The position numbers were made by a program, and so were the translations under genes. Of a stretch of 64,000 nt of DNA, positions 46,021 through 58,837 are shown piece after piece (positions within the stretch are counted from its first letter, which is position 1; each line of letters starts with the position of its first letter). The notes beneath the pieces are model-generated. The model was given only the letters and a program-made list of their open reading frames with translations, was not told where the DNA came from and did not search any database. The stretch comes from Phyto melanocephala (lineage: Eukaryota; Arthropoda; Insecta; Diptera; Rhinophoridae): positions 38,586,701 to 38,650,700 of the forward strand of contig OW799235.1 in assembly GCA_941918925.1 (NCBI GenBank), given 5' to 3'.

Positions 46021-47315
46021 GGGTACGTTCGTAAATGCAACAGTTGCGCATCTCTGCAGCAAAGTAAAAGTACAACGTTCATTAATGCAACATTTGGCTG
46101 CATTTATAAGCTTCAAAAGTTCTTTTTTGCAAACAGTTGGCAGTGCTGCTGCAAATTTCTGCAAATATGACAACCGTTAAGTTTCTGATCAATAGAGATC
46201 AAGTATACATACAATGGAGAAGTAAGTAGTTTTAAACAACAATTACTTCTTTAAATTAAATTCGTTTATATTTTTTGTTTATTATTATATTTAAATTTTT
46301 TTATTTTAGGAATCAACCTTCTTTTAACTTTTAGTTTATTTCTTATAATCAGAAGTCGTTTTATCTTGTTCCCAATTATGTATCTCTAAAGTTTTGATGT
46401 ATGCCGATGATGTCAAAATTTTTCGTTCTTCTAATAATCCCGAAGATCAACTTTTCCTTCAATCTGATATTGGCAAATTGGTAAATTGGTGTGAAATCAA
46501 CTTGGAGCTGAATATAAAAAAATGTAAGCATATGTACTTTTTCAGAATTAAGAAATTGGATTTATTTTATTGCATAAATGAGTGTAAACTTGATAAAGTT
46601 CTGAATTTTCTTGATCTTGGTATTTTGCTTGATCACCAATTCAATTTTCGTGACCATATTTCTTTAATTGTTAACAAAGCAAATGGTGTACTTGGATTTA
46701 TGATGAGGTGGTGCAAGGAATTTCTAGATCCTTATATTACGAAACAATTATATTCATCGTTAGTTCGACCTATTCTTGAATATGGATCGATTATTTGGGA
46801 TCCTTGCTATAATATTCATATTGATAGTATCGAGTCTGTACAAAAGAAGTTTTTAATATTTTGTCTTCGTGGCCTTGGATGGAATTCGTTCTTACTACCT
46901 TCATACGAAAGCAGACTCTGTCTTATAAAATTACCAACTTTAAAAAGTCGTCGTTCAATGCTGAGTTTTTCTTTTGTGCTGGGCCTAATTCAAGGCGATA
47001 TCGACTCAGAATTCCTGCTAAGTAAAATATATTTTAATGTTCCAACCAGACCAACTCGAAATTTCTGTTTTATTAACTTAAAATACTATAGAACCAACTA
47101 TGCTAATAATGATCCTCTTCGTCGTATATGTGAAAACTTTAATAATTATTATCACCTTATTGGCCTTAATGAAAGTAAAGAAATTGTTAAAAGAAATATC
47201 ATTTTATATTTAAATCGTTGAATTATTATTGAATATTATTTTATATATAACCTTAATTTTGTTTTGTTATTTTACATAATTTAGTCTGTAAGGATTATTA
47301 TCTATAGACAATAAA

Positions 47316-47351
<36 letters not shown>

Positions 47352-47570
47352 AAAAAAAGTTGTCGCATTTAACATCAACATTTTCAATTATATCTGCTAT
47401 TACTATTTTGAATAACATTTTATATTTTTGCATAACGTTAAATAAAAGCAAACTCTACGTAGTTGTTAAGCAGCTGCAATGCATCTGCAACAGCTGTTCG
47501 CGCATCAGCAACTACATTTGGCATTACTGCCGCAGTGTTGCACAAATTTGCAGCATTTACGAACGTACCC
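46021..47570. mobile_element. MITE with 3-bp duplication, split by a LINE
   Basis: The ends GGGTACGTTCGTAAATGC and GCATTTACGAACGTACCC are perfect 18-nt inverted repeats with ACA on both sides (46018-46020, 47571-47573). The interior near both ends is rich in TGCAGC/GCTGCA words. The LINE at 46388-47350 accounts for most of the length; without it the MITE is about 590 bp. Confidence 0.8.
46388..47350 (+). pseudogene. 5'-truncated LINE with intact 3' part of the RT frame
   Basis: The open frame from about 46388 to TGA at 47221 starts within the RT at LMYADDVKIF (catalytic motif) and runs through LNIKKCKHMYFF, LDLGILLDHQFNF, LVRPILEYGSIIWDP, IDSIESVQKKFLIFCLRG and LPTLKSRRSMLSF to IILYLNR. The tail (AAAT)n lies at 47318-47346. 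It belongs to the family of the relics at 8330 and 24540, but this copy has no stop codons, so it is younger. Only the RT palm end and C-terminal region are present; 5' truncation is typical of LINE insertion. Confidence 0.9.
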
Positions 47571-48608
47571 ACACTCACACTTCTTCTCCAACACAATCAC
47601 ATTTATTTTACTTTCCACTCAGATTTCAACGTTATTTTCAAGAAAGTAAGTTTTTGATGTTTTCAGAAAGTAAAATGACAAAATTGGTAAATATTGTTGC
47701 CTACTAAAACTACTTATACAAATTTACAAAATTGTTTTAACTTATTGTTTAGATATATTAAAAGATTTTTAAAATTTGTTCTTCGAGTGTTCACAAAGAA
47801 TACAATTTTTGCCTTTTTAAAACAATAACTTTATTAAATATAAACAATAATAATAATTTCAAACTATTGCCTTTAAAATTTTTGTATATAACATTCTTGG
47901 CAACTCTAGAGGTATTTAAAAAATTTAGTAAAATTTTACTAATCAAAATACAAGCTTTATCAATAATTGACGACATTTATAAAATCAATTTTCAGTTTCG
48001 TATGTAAACGAATACGAAATCTTTATGAAAGTAGTCTGTTTCATTGAAATTTTTATTTGTAGTACGTACATATAAATAGTAATTGCATGTGTAAATATAG
48101 GGTTAACAAAACAGACAGTAAATTTAGAAAATAAAAACGCTTTTCTGATTTTCACAGACGTTGACATAAAAAACTTAAAATTTTAATAAAATTTCATTTC
48201 ATGTTCATTCGTTAAGGAATTGTAACTTTACTTGCTCAATTTGTGTTCTCGTAAAGTTCAATGCATAATAACTTTTGGATATCCATGTGAAAGTAACATA
48301 ATAAATATTTTATTTTAAAATTTTCTAAAGTATTCAATTCAATTAATTCAATTGAATAATTTATTTTTTTTAAAGAGTGAAAGATTATTCTACATGTTTT
48401 TTTTTATTTAAGTTTTGTGGAAAAATTATTGTAATTAAATAAATAATGAGATTTAGTTTATTGACCCTTTAAGTATAGCATGTGACTAAAGTATAGTCAC
48501 ATAATAATACTAACAAGGAACGCAGAAATTTATGAAAGGAACTAAATAAAACTTTTGTCATCGTAATAAAATAAAAATTTTATAGTTCAAAAATATATTT
48601 ATTTTGCA

Positions 48609-49455
48609 AGTGCCACGCCTACTATTACTAAATCAACCATTTCGTATTCAAATAATCATATAGACGTCAAAGTGTCTCTTGCAAAATTTGGGTACTCTAA
48701 CTATTGTCGCTTCCCAGATATACGAATTTTTGTATTTAATTCATATGACAGGTGCCACGCCCACTATTACTAAAGCATCCATTTCTTATCAAAATAGTCA
48801 TATAGATGTCAAAGCTTCTCGTGCAAAATTTGGGTACTCTAACTATTATCGCTTCCCAGATATACGAATTTTTGTATTTAATTCATATGACAGGTGCCAC
48901 GCCCACTATTACTAAAGCATCCATTTCTTATTAAAATAGTCATATAGATGTCAAAGCTTCTCGTGCAAAATTTGGGTACTCTAACTATTGTCGCTTCCCA
49001 GATATACGAATTTTTGTATTTAATTCATATGACAGGTGCCACGCCCACTATTACTAAAGCATCCATTTCTTATCAAAATAGTCATATAGATGTCAAAGCT
49101 TCTCGTGCAAAATTTGGGTACTCTAACTGTTATCGCTTCCCGAATATACGAATTTTAGTATTCAATTGCTATGAGAGCTGCCACGCCCAATATTTCTAAT
49201 GAACCCATTTTTTCCAGAAATGTTTATTTGGGTGTCAAAGTTGCTCTTGCAAAATTTTAGTACTCTAATCGATATCGTTTTCCAAATATACGAAATTTAG
49301 TATTAAATTCATGTGGCCACGCCTACTATTGAAAGTCCGCCTATTTTTTACCCAAGTGTTCGTGTGGATGTCAAAGTTTACCGTACTTAATTTGAAGACT
49401 CTAGCTGCATTAACTTTCGTGATATATAATATTTAATACTTATTCTTTATTAGGA
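48609..49455. repeat. Six-unit tandem array, period 142 bp
   Basis: Unit starts (GTGCCACGCCCACTATTACT-like) fall at 48609, 48751, 48893, 49035, 49177 and about 49316. The three central units are nearly identical; the outer ones are diverged. The period is not a multiple of three, and open frames of 78-83 codons across units are by-products. Bases 47571-48608 are unassigned. Confidence 0.9.
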
Positions 49456-49524
49456 CGTGGCACTTACGTGGCCCACTTACAATTTCAAACCAAAGTGTAG
49501 CCTATAGTTCCTTCCAGACATACA

Positions 49525-49625
49525 GAAAGATTCTGTGAAAATTTCAAGGAAATCGGTCCAGCCGTTTAACCGTCTATAAAGCACAAACAAACATACAAAC
49601 ACACATTGATTTTTATATATATAGA
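49525..49625 (+). repeat. Transposon 3' end adjoining the tandem array
   Basis: 'atttcaaggaaatcggtcca', GCCGTTTAACCGT, ACAAACAAACATACAAAC and TTTTTATATATATAGATAAA follow the array. This wording is common at the end of dispersed insect elements, so the array may be the internal repeat of one. Bases 49626-51440 are AT-rich with no feature recognised. Confidence 0.5.
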
Positions 49626-51451
49626 TAAATAAGTATATTAAATCCATACCTACATATATAAAACCCTACATAGATATGTACATACATAAATATGTAGTAT
49701 ATCCTACACCATTTTGCTGAAACTTTTCAATGTCAATTTTAAATTGTCAATCAATTGTTTGCATGTCAGTATATTGTTTATATTATTTTATCCGCCTTCA
49801 GAAACATGTTGGTGTAAAGGTAGAATCACACGATTGGCGTACATAAATCCACCAATCTGACCCTATTTTTTTGTGCTATTGTGGAATATTAGAATTTTGC
49901 TGCCTAAAGCTGCCATTAAACCATCTGATTTCTCATTTGAGTTGAGCTATTAAACTTTAGTTTAAAGCTTTCCTAGTATACAGAAACTATATCATTTATT
50001 AGATTTATCTTAAGTATTCTCATAAGAAACACTTTTATATGTTTGGACGATAATCAGTTGTTAAAGTTAGATGATAGTGTAATAATAGCACAACTAAACA
50101 AAACTTTTGTCTTGAAAATAAATTCAATTTAGTGCAATAAGTTTTTTTTCTAACTGAATTGTATTACGAAAATGTTCAAATCAAAGCAAATTTAAAGAAT
50201 GACTTGCTTTTTAAATTATTTTTAATTGGAATCAAGGCATATTCATATGTAACATCGTCTTAACTGCTGATCGGGAAGCATTTTGTCAATATTTTTTTAA
50301 TTCGGCTCGATTTTGTATATTTATAAGATATTCCTTTCGGTATTGAAAACTTAAATTAAATAAGTACACTTTTTTGATAAAAAAATGTATTTAATTTATT
50401 TATGTTTGTTGTTTTTAAGCCTCGGATCATGGGTTTCACTTATTTATATCCTTTTTTAATAATTTTTTTTTATTTAAACTAAACGGATCTTAACGAGTCA
50501 AAAAATATTACTGCTATTACTTAAAATTTTTGCGATAATGAAGAACTAGTTTTGTGCTTAGTGGTAAAAACTATAAAAAAAATAAAAGTTAACTATTTTT
50601 GAAATTGCATTGAGTGGTAGTGCAATGTTGATATCACTCAAAATTTAGTTCACTATTCCCATCTATAGGCCATATAAAATAAGTAAATTAAGGCCTTTTT
50701 TCATAAAAAATACTGTTTTTTAAGAGCCTTACAATTTTCAATTTTTTTTTTTAATTAGACCGTAAGTCATATGTATGCATGTAAATACAGTCTGTCAAGA
50801 ATGAGTTTAAACCTTTAAAATCAACATTTGTCAATTGAGTTTTACTATTAATATCGACTTTTATTCCTTAGGAATGTGGCTTTTGGAAAAATCAAAAAAA
50901 TTTAAACTTCTTGGTCCTTTAATTTTTTTTATTGCTTTTTTAAAACAAAAAATTTGACGAATTTTGCAGGAACAATTTTTTTGTCGCCATTAAATTTTTA
51001 ATAACTCCGAATTAGTAATAGATAAAAAAGAGATGTGTTTGGTTAGTTTAAGCAGATTTTTTCGGTGCATCTCCTGCTGTTAAAATTGGAGAACCAGTTT
51101 TCATGTTATGACAAAATATATTAGGCAACCCAACGATTTTGCCACTAGATTTCTTATATCATACTACACCTAAAACTATCAAAAAAAAGTAGAACTTTTA
51201 ATTCAAAAAACACGTTTAACAATTTTGGCCAGCTTTTCAGGCCAAATACTCCTCTGTGCGACGATCAATCAATCGACGACGAAAAAATAGCCTTGAATGT
51301 GGATCCGAATCTTTTGAACAAGGTTGCTGGTTTTATTGTAATTGAAATTGAAGCAAAAACATATATAAATGATTTGAATGATTTTTGTATCGGCTATTTA
51401 TCTTTTTTTACGATTTCTTATGTGCATAATAACACTATAAATTGAACTTAA

Positions 51452-51911
51452 AGCTCTAAACACATAGACGACAACAGACTTCACAACTTCACGGCTTCAA
51501 ATGCTGCCAACTTCAAATGCTGCTCTAAAGTCAGCTTCATAATTATTTTGAAGAGAGCAACAACGTAATAATCAGCTAATGTGTATTTTAGCAATAGCAA
51601 TTTCAGGGATGCCGCATATATATTTTATAATTAATAAAGTTAAAGTTATTGATAAAAAAATGTAATAATATCACGAAAAACTATAGAACACATAAATTTA
51701 TTTCTTTATTGTATTTTTGTAATGTTCTTTTATGTTTAATATTAAAAATAAGTTTTTGTTCTTATTTTTTCATAGAAATACAAAATAGTCTAACAGCAAA
51801 TGCTGTTGTGCAGTCGAGCTGCTGTGCTAATAATCGTTTTTATTTAAACACATGAATTTTATTTTTGACTAATTGCTGCTTGCTGTCTGCTGTCGTCTAT
51901 GTGTTTAGAGC
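51452..51911. mobile_element. 460-bp MITE with TTAA flanks
   Basis: AGCTCTAAACACATAGACGA and its inverse TCGTCTATGTGTTTAGAGC match over about 28 nt. TTAA lies at 51448-51451 and 51912-51915. The ends differ from the TTAA MITE at 8694. No coding potential. Confidence 0.75.
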
Positions 51912-52199
51912 TTAATACTATTTTCTACTAAATTTAATCACTTTTGTACCATTTAATTTGAAGCTAAACAGAAAATAAATCCAAACGTTTCACTTGTGTT
52001 GAAAGCTGACATATAGAAAAATAGATTTGACCAGATTTTTAAAATCAGTGAGTCATAATTAGTCAAAAGGCAATTATTTTTTTAATAAATAAAAATTTAA
52101 TTTCGGAATGAAATGGGTTAAGAAAAACGAAATCGAAACATTTTCTTACTTTACATTCAAGGCACATTTATTCATCAGGTAGCCTTGTTTCGCCAGATG

Positions 52200-52370
52200 A
52201 TTATTTTTTTATTCACTTATTTTAAATTTCAGCTGTCAAAGTCTATAGATAAAAAACCCTTTTATGTCCTCTCTCTCGTTTATTTCAAATGTCAAATTTC
52301 ATATATAAAAAATATAAACAAAAAAATTCTTTTCGAACTGCAATTACCTGATGAATTAATATGCCTTGCT
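52200..52370 (+). repeat. Copy of the repeat at 15170-15310
   Basis: 'cacttattttaaatttcagc', TGTCAAAG..ATAGATAAAAAA and AATTACCTGATGAAT match 15170-15310 closely. No family B element adjoins this copy. Bases 52371-52870 are unassigned. Confidence 0.7.
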
Positions 52371-52872
52371 TGACATTATTAACAAAACAAAAAAAAAAAA
52401 AACTATTAAAAACGTCCTCAAAAAATCTCAAATCAATCAGAAAAATTAGATACTTTAAAAAAGAAAAATTGTTGGTTGAGTCTTTATAAAGTTTTCTATA
52501 GTTATAACCTTTTTCAAAAATGTGAGTAATGATGATCTTGCAAAAGCACCAGTAAAATGCATACGGACCATCTTAAGCCCAACAACTAAATTGAAAAAAA
52601 AATTGAACTAATTGAAAGATTGGTTGGGAGCATATCCCCAATAATTAAGTAAATTATTACTAAAATTTTTAGCTTATTAAAAGTAATTTTAAAATTGTAT
52701 AGATAGTTACGGTCTTATTCATACAAATTAAAACAGTTAAAAAAAAAAACTTTTTTATAAACCTTTTATAATTCTTTAATAATTTGTAGGAAAAAAGGCA
52801 GTTAGGATTGGCAGTTAAAATACAAATTTTGTTTCTAAAAAGGTGGCTAAATTTAGTACCAAAGTGCTCACA

Positions 52873-53485
52873 ACATTTTTATACCATTCACATGAGAGTG
52901 TAAAGGCGTACAGATAAGTTTGTTATTCCATTTGATATTTCTACATTATTTATTTTAGACCCTATAACGCATATACATACAATATATTTTGAATCCTTAA
53001 ATATAGAGGAATTGATTTAATTGATTGCGTCTGTCCATGTAAATGTTGAAATCAACTTTTTAAAGCCGTTACGTATACTGCAGACACTTATTAGAAGATA
53101 CCTTCGATAATTTTGTTATTGAAAACCAGTTATATAAGATTATTTCAAAGCGATGTATGAGCAAAACAACCCGATTACTGCTATTTTTACTCAAACAAGG
53201 TCAGATTTTGCAGCTCCTGCCGATCCTTTGAAAACGTTTGTTACGTATATATAGAAAATGTATCTTTTGAAACATTTACAGATAATTTTGTTTCACTGAC
53301 ATAGATATAAACAAAAAAAATATTGAAAATATTTTTCAAAAGTTTTGATTATGAATTTTCTTAATAAGTTTTGGTTGCAGTTGCATTCTATAAATGTCTT
53401 AACCAACAACAAAAACAAGCAAGATTGTTCAAACTGTGAGAATGGTATATATGTAAGATTCGGCATAGCCGAACATAATAATATA
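52873..53485 (+). repeat. Old, diverged mini-me-like (family B/C) copy
   Basis: ATACCATTCACATGAGAGTG at the start, GACCCTATAACGCATATACA, 'tgcgtctgtccatgtaaatg' and the 3' hairpin ATTCGGCATAGCCGAA at about 53458. The (GTCY)n block is reduced to one unit. Confidence 0.65.
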
Positions 53486-53877
53486 ATAAGACCAGTATAG
53501 ACTATAATACAAGTCGTAAGATTTCAATTAGATTTTATAGAAGCAAACTGTGATGAAATTCGCTTCGTACTCAAAAAAAAAGAGACCAAATGTATAATGT
53601 AAGTTTTCTTGCGTTTACACAATTGTGTGTTTGCAGTAGAATCAAAGTAAAATGATTTAGAAAAAAAATACACTAATAATCTAATTAACACAACAAATTA
53701 TAATCGCGAGTATAAAAAATATTAAAAGATATTTACTTTTGAATTAAATGAATCTTTTGCGTTTTTTACAAAAGTAACCTTTACATTTTATTATTTTTCT
53801 TTTGAAAGTCTTTGATGAATAAAACAATTTATGGTGTTTGTCTAAAAAAACTACAGAAACAACAAATTCTTTTTTCT

Positions 53878-54009
53878 GGGTATCAATTACTGTTTTGTGA
53901 AACTGTGAAATGAAAAAGTTTTTGCATAGCAAAGGGTATGGTGACACCATATGATATTACACACAAAAACTTTTCATTTCATAGTTTCATAGAACGATAA
54001 TTGATACCC
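53878..54009. mobile_element. 132-bp foldback MITE
   Basis: GGGTATCAATTACTGTTTTG mirrors the right end ..GATAATTGATACCC. Arms of about 50 nt include GAAATGAAAAAGTTTTTG against AAAAACTTTTCATTTC. Target duplication not resolved. The following 54010-54540, including a 96-codon chance frame at 54085, is unassigned. Confidence 0.8.
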
Positions 54010-54539
54010 TGCTCTGTGTAATCCAATCAAAAAATCTACATGTTGTCTTTGTAATTATTGTAGAATTACTAGCACACATTTTATGTGTTTGCCAATGATA
54101 TCATTAAAATACACCTCTGTTTTAATGAAATGCTCCATTTTTTAAAACGATTTAAAAAAATAAGAAAATACGGTCCACTGTCAAATTTTCATCCAGATTT
54201 TTTTCTTATGTTGTCTTCTATTGATTACAATTTGCTTTTTACACAATTCTACTTTTTTTATTCTAACCGAATTGATGATATGTCTTACGACTTGTATTAT
54301 AGTATAAACTTTGCTATAGAACATATAAAAATTAATTTTGATTTGTTCGGATGCTTTAAACTTAAAGACGACTAGACCTGCGCGAAGGTAGAAAAAAAGT
54401 CGAACAAAGACTCATACTAACAACCCCACATTTTGGAACTTCTAGTCCGTTTGTTATAAAAAATCTTATTTAATTCTCAGCAAAAAAAGAGAATTACATA
54501 TTTAAGACTTCTAAATCAATTTTGTAAAAGCAACTATTC

Positions 54540-54836
54540 TCAATGACGGCTCCCTAAATGCGAAAGAATTTGTCATAAACGATGTGCTTAAAAATGTGTG
54601 CAACATCATGCAAAATATCTTATACAATTCATGTAAAAAAAAAGGTCAACTCATGAAGCATCGGATGCTTTTCAACAAATATGCATGAGTCTATGCACTT
54701 ACTAGACATGACTGCACATGATTCCAATGACAAGCTTAGGTTAAGATCATTAATGTTTTCACCTAAATTTAATCACTTCGTCACCAGTTTAACTTCAGCA
54801 AAATCACTTACTTGTTTTAGATTTTTTTGCTGCGTT
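54540..54836 (+). repeat. Repeat family D, copy 2
   Basis: Parallel to 41845-42155: 'ctccctaaatgcgaa', 'caacatcatgcaaaatatct', 'catcggatgcttttca', 'tgttttcacctaaatttaat', 'tttttttgctgcgtt'. Confidence 0.75.
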
Positions 54837-55079
54837 ATTATTAAAAGTTAAAATTATTCAACACCATCATTCTGGCTAGCCTACCGGCTCACCCTGCGGT
54901 TTTAACATGTGCATATATGTATGTGCACTGCGGAAGAAATAGTAAATAAATCAATTCAATATTGCATACATCTTAATCACATCTAATATTAATTGATCAA
55001 TAGCTTACGAAGTACTTATGTACATAGTTTTAGAAAACTTAAGCATATTTGTTCAATGCTCGCTTAAAAAATCGTTTAT

Positions 55080-55839
55080 AAACAAGTAAGAGCACTATAT
55101 TCGGCCGTACCGAATCTTATATACCCTTCACAACGTGTAGTCATGCAATAACAGTTGCTTGTATCACCATTCATCCCATATGAAATACGTACACGTATGT
55201 ATGTTAAAAAAACGAAAAAAATTTAAAAAAAAATTAAAAAAAATTTAAAATAAAAAAAATTATTATATATATAATATACATATATAAAACAAAAAAAAAA
55301 AAATAAATAAAAAAATAAAAAAAATTAAAAAAAAATAATAATAAAAATATAAATAATATATTAAATAAAAAATAAAAAAAAAATTAAAAAAAAAATTTTT
55401 TTGGCTCAGTTGGGATTCGATGCCACGTTTTCTCTAACCAGTATACACGTTTGTATGTATGTATGTTGTTGTTGTAATGTTGTTTTTGTGAAAAAAAATT
55501 CGAGGTGGTCGTGGGTTTTTGCTCATATCTCAGTTGTTTATGTACCAATGTTTCTGATTTTCAATAGGGATCTACTTCCGAATATTTCTTATATTTTAAT
55601 ACCTCACCCGGGTCTAAGCGATGTCGGGGGGCTTCAAAAAGTTGATTTCAACATACACACGGACAGACGGTCAGACGGACAGACGGACATACGGACAGAC
55701 TGACAGAGCTTAATCGACTTCCCTATTCATAAGCTTTCAGAAAATATATACTTTATGGGGTCGGAAATGAAAATTGTAGAAATTTCACACGGAATGACAA
55801 ACCTATATATACCCTTTTTCACTGTGTGAAGGGTATAAA
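55080..55839 (-). repeat. Mini-me-like family B, complete copy
   Basis: Reverse orientation: AACAAGTAAGAGCACTATAT, hairpin ATTCGGCCGTACCGAAT, A/T tract 55210-55400, 'ttggctcagttgggattcg', GGACAGACGGTCAGACGGAC, ACTTTATGGGGTCGG, and the 5' palindrome ACCCTTTTTCACTGTGTGAA then GGGTATA. Confidence 0.9.
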
Positions 55840-58268
55840 AAGCAACTGAGTTTGCTGTTCAACAATACAGCCTTGTTTTAACAATTGAAATGTATGGAAA
55901 GTGTTCGTTCAATACAATTTTATAGTTTAAATAATAAATTGTATAATTATAATTATAATTATTTAAAATCGTAATAGTTAGAATTATATATTGAAATATT
56001 TAGGTAAATTGTTGTATTTAAGTCGGCATTAAAATTTGGCACCCAAAGAACCACAGAATTAATATTTAAAGCAACTGTGAATTCTCCCAGTGCCAAGAGT
56101 TAACACAGGCATTTCAATAATGGTTCTTTTAAATATTTTTTGTAAATTTTTAGTAATAGTTAAAGACATTAACAATATCCTTTTAGATTTTATAGATATT
56201 TTTGAAACTTACGTTTTTAAAAAGAAGCAGTTGATTGGAAGATTTGTCGACAGTAAGAGGTTGTTGCTGTTATTAATTGGCACTTAATTGGAATTCATAT
56301 TAAATAATATTAAAAGTATAATGCAAACATTACATAAATGAACTTTAAAAATAAATTTTAATAAAAAAGAAAAATGTGTATTTGAAATAATTTGGCACTT
56401 GATCAATTCATTTAAATTCCAAACGTTCAATCACTATTTGGATTTATCACTGCCTTCTTTCAATTTCAATGCAGAACTGTGGTTAGAAAGCATGTTAATC
56501 CTTTGAGCTTTCACCCTTGACTATTTTTCAAATTTGAATTTCTGTTACGATTTCAGCACTAGCCTGGCTAGATGCTAGGCGTCACTAGTTTCCGCTGAGC
56601 AATTTATTTTCTTTTTGGTTTTTTTGTATAACAATTATTTTTTATACTTTTTTTGTTTGTCGATTTTAGTAACTAATATGTATGTAAGTATATATGTGTA
56701 GAGTCTATCTCTGTTTAGCAAAATGCACTACAATACTTTACACGATTTGAAATGTGTTTGCAAGCTGCTGCTGTAATCTATATATCGACTGGATTGTTTG
56801 TTCTATTTGAATTATTAAGGTCCTTGCTTTTTTAACAGGACAAAAATACAATTACTCGTATGTAAATATATATCTCGAAATCGGTGATATATGTGGGTAT
56901 GTTAATGTATTGCTAAGTTTTTGGGTGAACACTACTAAAGTAGAGTGCTTCGAAATGTTTGTTTAAGTAATAGCAGTTCTTTTGAAGTTTTCAAAATTAA
57001 AGTTATGGTTTTATGTTTTGCTTTGGTAACTACGGCAACTGAAAAAGGACTCGCGAGCTCTGGTAATTTGTAACGCACAGTATCCTTGACGACGAATGAC
57101 TAACTTGAATTTTATTTGTTACCACAAAACTTAAGCTACTAACTAAAATTGAAACAATATGAAATAATAAAAAATTATAAAACAGCAATAAAAAAAACTC
57201 CCTAATAGAGAACCTGTCGCTGGCACCTTACGTCTTAACACGATATTCGGTGCGGTATTGCCGTTTTAATAGGGGTAGGTTTTGTTGTATTCCTATTAAC
57301 CTGGTTGGTATGACAATAGCTATGTGTGTGTGTGTGTGTTCATTAATGTTGGTAAATGAATGGAGTGTTGTTGTGTGGCATGTGCTGGTTGGTAATAAAT
57401 GTAGTATAAATGTATAAGTGTGTGTAGTAGCAATGACATGCAATAGTGCCAAACAACAGAACTTGATATAAGAATAAGGAACCACCATCAAATACAGCAC
57501 TCACAAACCTGCAGCAGCACTAACACCGATGACTCGAGCTAAAATATACTTATATAATGTGAAAAGAAATAATAAAAAAAACAGGTAGAACAAAGCAAAA
57601 TTACACCAGCTGAGCCAGCTGAATTAGATTGAACTGAACTGTGGCATGCGGCTGTTATTTTTTTTCCTTGTTATTGTCTTTAACTTTGTGTTAACAATCA
57701 ACATGATTTTGTAGCTGATATTTTGTTGTTGCTTTTGTTTTAGTTCTACTACCAACTGCCTGCCAAATTCATAACCAACTTGTTCTACCAAAATTCTAGT
57801 TTCATCATTATTTACGCGAGTAAATATGTTTGTGTATATGTGTATGAGTTTTTAGCCGTTACACCAAGCCCTGAAAATAAAACATTAATAGTCGGTTGAA
57901 ATATTCTTGTGTATTGGTATAGAATTTCAAACATGATTACTAAAACTATTATATTTAAAACAAAAACAAATACGGTAATGGCAATTTGTATAAGTGCAAT
58001 TTTATACCAATGATTGTATTATTACATATTAAGACCCAACGGGGTGTAGTCCTAGAATATAGAAATAGGACATTTGAAATCCCAAAAAAGGAGTTTTTCT
58101 AAACATTTTATACTTAGAATATAATGAAACATTGAATGAATGGACTCAAGTGGGTTTCATATTCTAAAGCTATCAGTTTACGTTGTTGTTACCAATTACT
58201 ACTACGTAGTGGCGAGATATTTATAGTTTGAATTATTTATAGTTATTTTATTTTAAAAGCAAATAATT
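55840..58268. other. Unassigned, mostly unique 2.4-kb interval
   Basis: No transposon signature was recognised. 56450-57900 has more mixed composition than the surroundings, including CTAGCCTGGCTAGATGCTAG at about 56560, 'aaaggactcgcgagctctgg' at about 57040, and a (GT)n run at 57324-57341. No convincing splice-bounded exon was found. It could contain regulatory or untranslated sequence of meru or a neighbour. Confidence 0.4.
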
Positions 58269-58269
58269 T

Positions 58270-58837
58270 TTATACCCTTCACACAGTGAAAAAGGGTATA
58301 TATAGGTTTGTCATTCCGTGTGAAATTTCTACAATTTTCATTTCCGACCCCATAAAGTATATATTTTCTGAAAGCTTATGAATAGGGGAGTCGATTAAGC
58401 TCTGTCAGTCTGTTTGTCTGTCCGTGTTTATGTTGAAATCAACTTTTTGAAGCCCCCCGACATCGCTTGGACCCGGGTGAGGTATTGAAATATCAGAAAT
58501 ATTCGGGAGTAGATCGTTATTGAAAATCAGAAACATCGGTACATAAACAACTGAGATATGAGCAAAAACCCACGACCACCTCGATTTTTTTTCACAAAAA
58601 CAACATTACAACAACAACATACATACATACAAACGTGTATACTGGTTAGAGAAAACGTGGCATCGAATCCCAGTTGACCCAAAAAAATTTTTTTTTAAAA
58701 TTTTTTTTTTAAATTTATTTTTTATTTTTGTTTTATTTTTTATTTAATATATAATTTATATTTTTATTATTTTTTTTTTAATTTTTTTTTCTTTTTTTTT
58801 TTTGTTTGTTTTATATTTATTATATATATTTTAATTA
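58270..58837 (+). repeat. Mini-me-like family B, 5' half (outer element of a nest)
   Basis: ATACCCTTCACACAGTGAAA then AAGGGTATATA, CCCCATAAAGTATATATTTT, GTCAGTCTGTTTGTCTGTCC, 'cgaatcccagttgacccaaa' and then a T-rich tract that stops where another full family B element begins. Its 3' half appears to be 59637-59849. Confidence 0.8.

Noticed and set aside
48679..49199. Two repetitive open frames of 78 and 83 codons
   Set aside because: Produced by the 142-bp tandem array; the period is not a multiple of three and the frame is not maintained.
48609..49455. CRISPR-like array
   Set aside because: Units are contiguous with no unique spacers, and the genome is eukaryotic; ordinary tandem repeat.
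54085..54375. 96-codon frame on the plus strand
   Set aside because: Phe/Tyr/Ile-rich composition typical of AT-rich non-coding DNA; no family, no splice or promoter context.
55401..55703. Open frame starting MAQLGFDATFSLTSI, also near 14886, 45534 and 59267
   Set aside because: A recurrent translation of the family B mini-me-like repeat. The frames end in the (GTCY)n part and differ in length between copies, so they are not a conserved protein.
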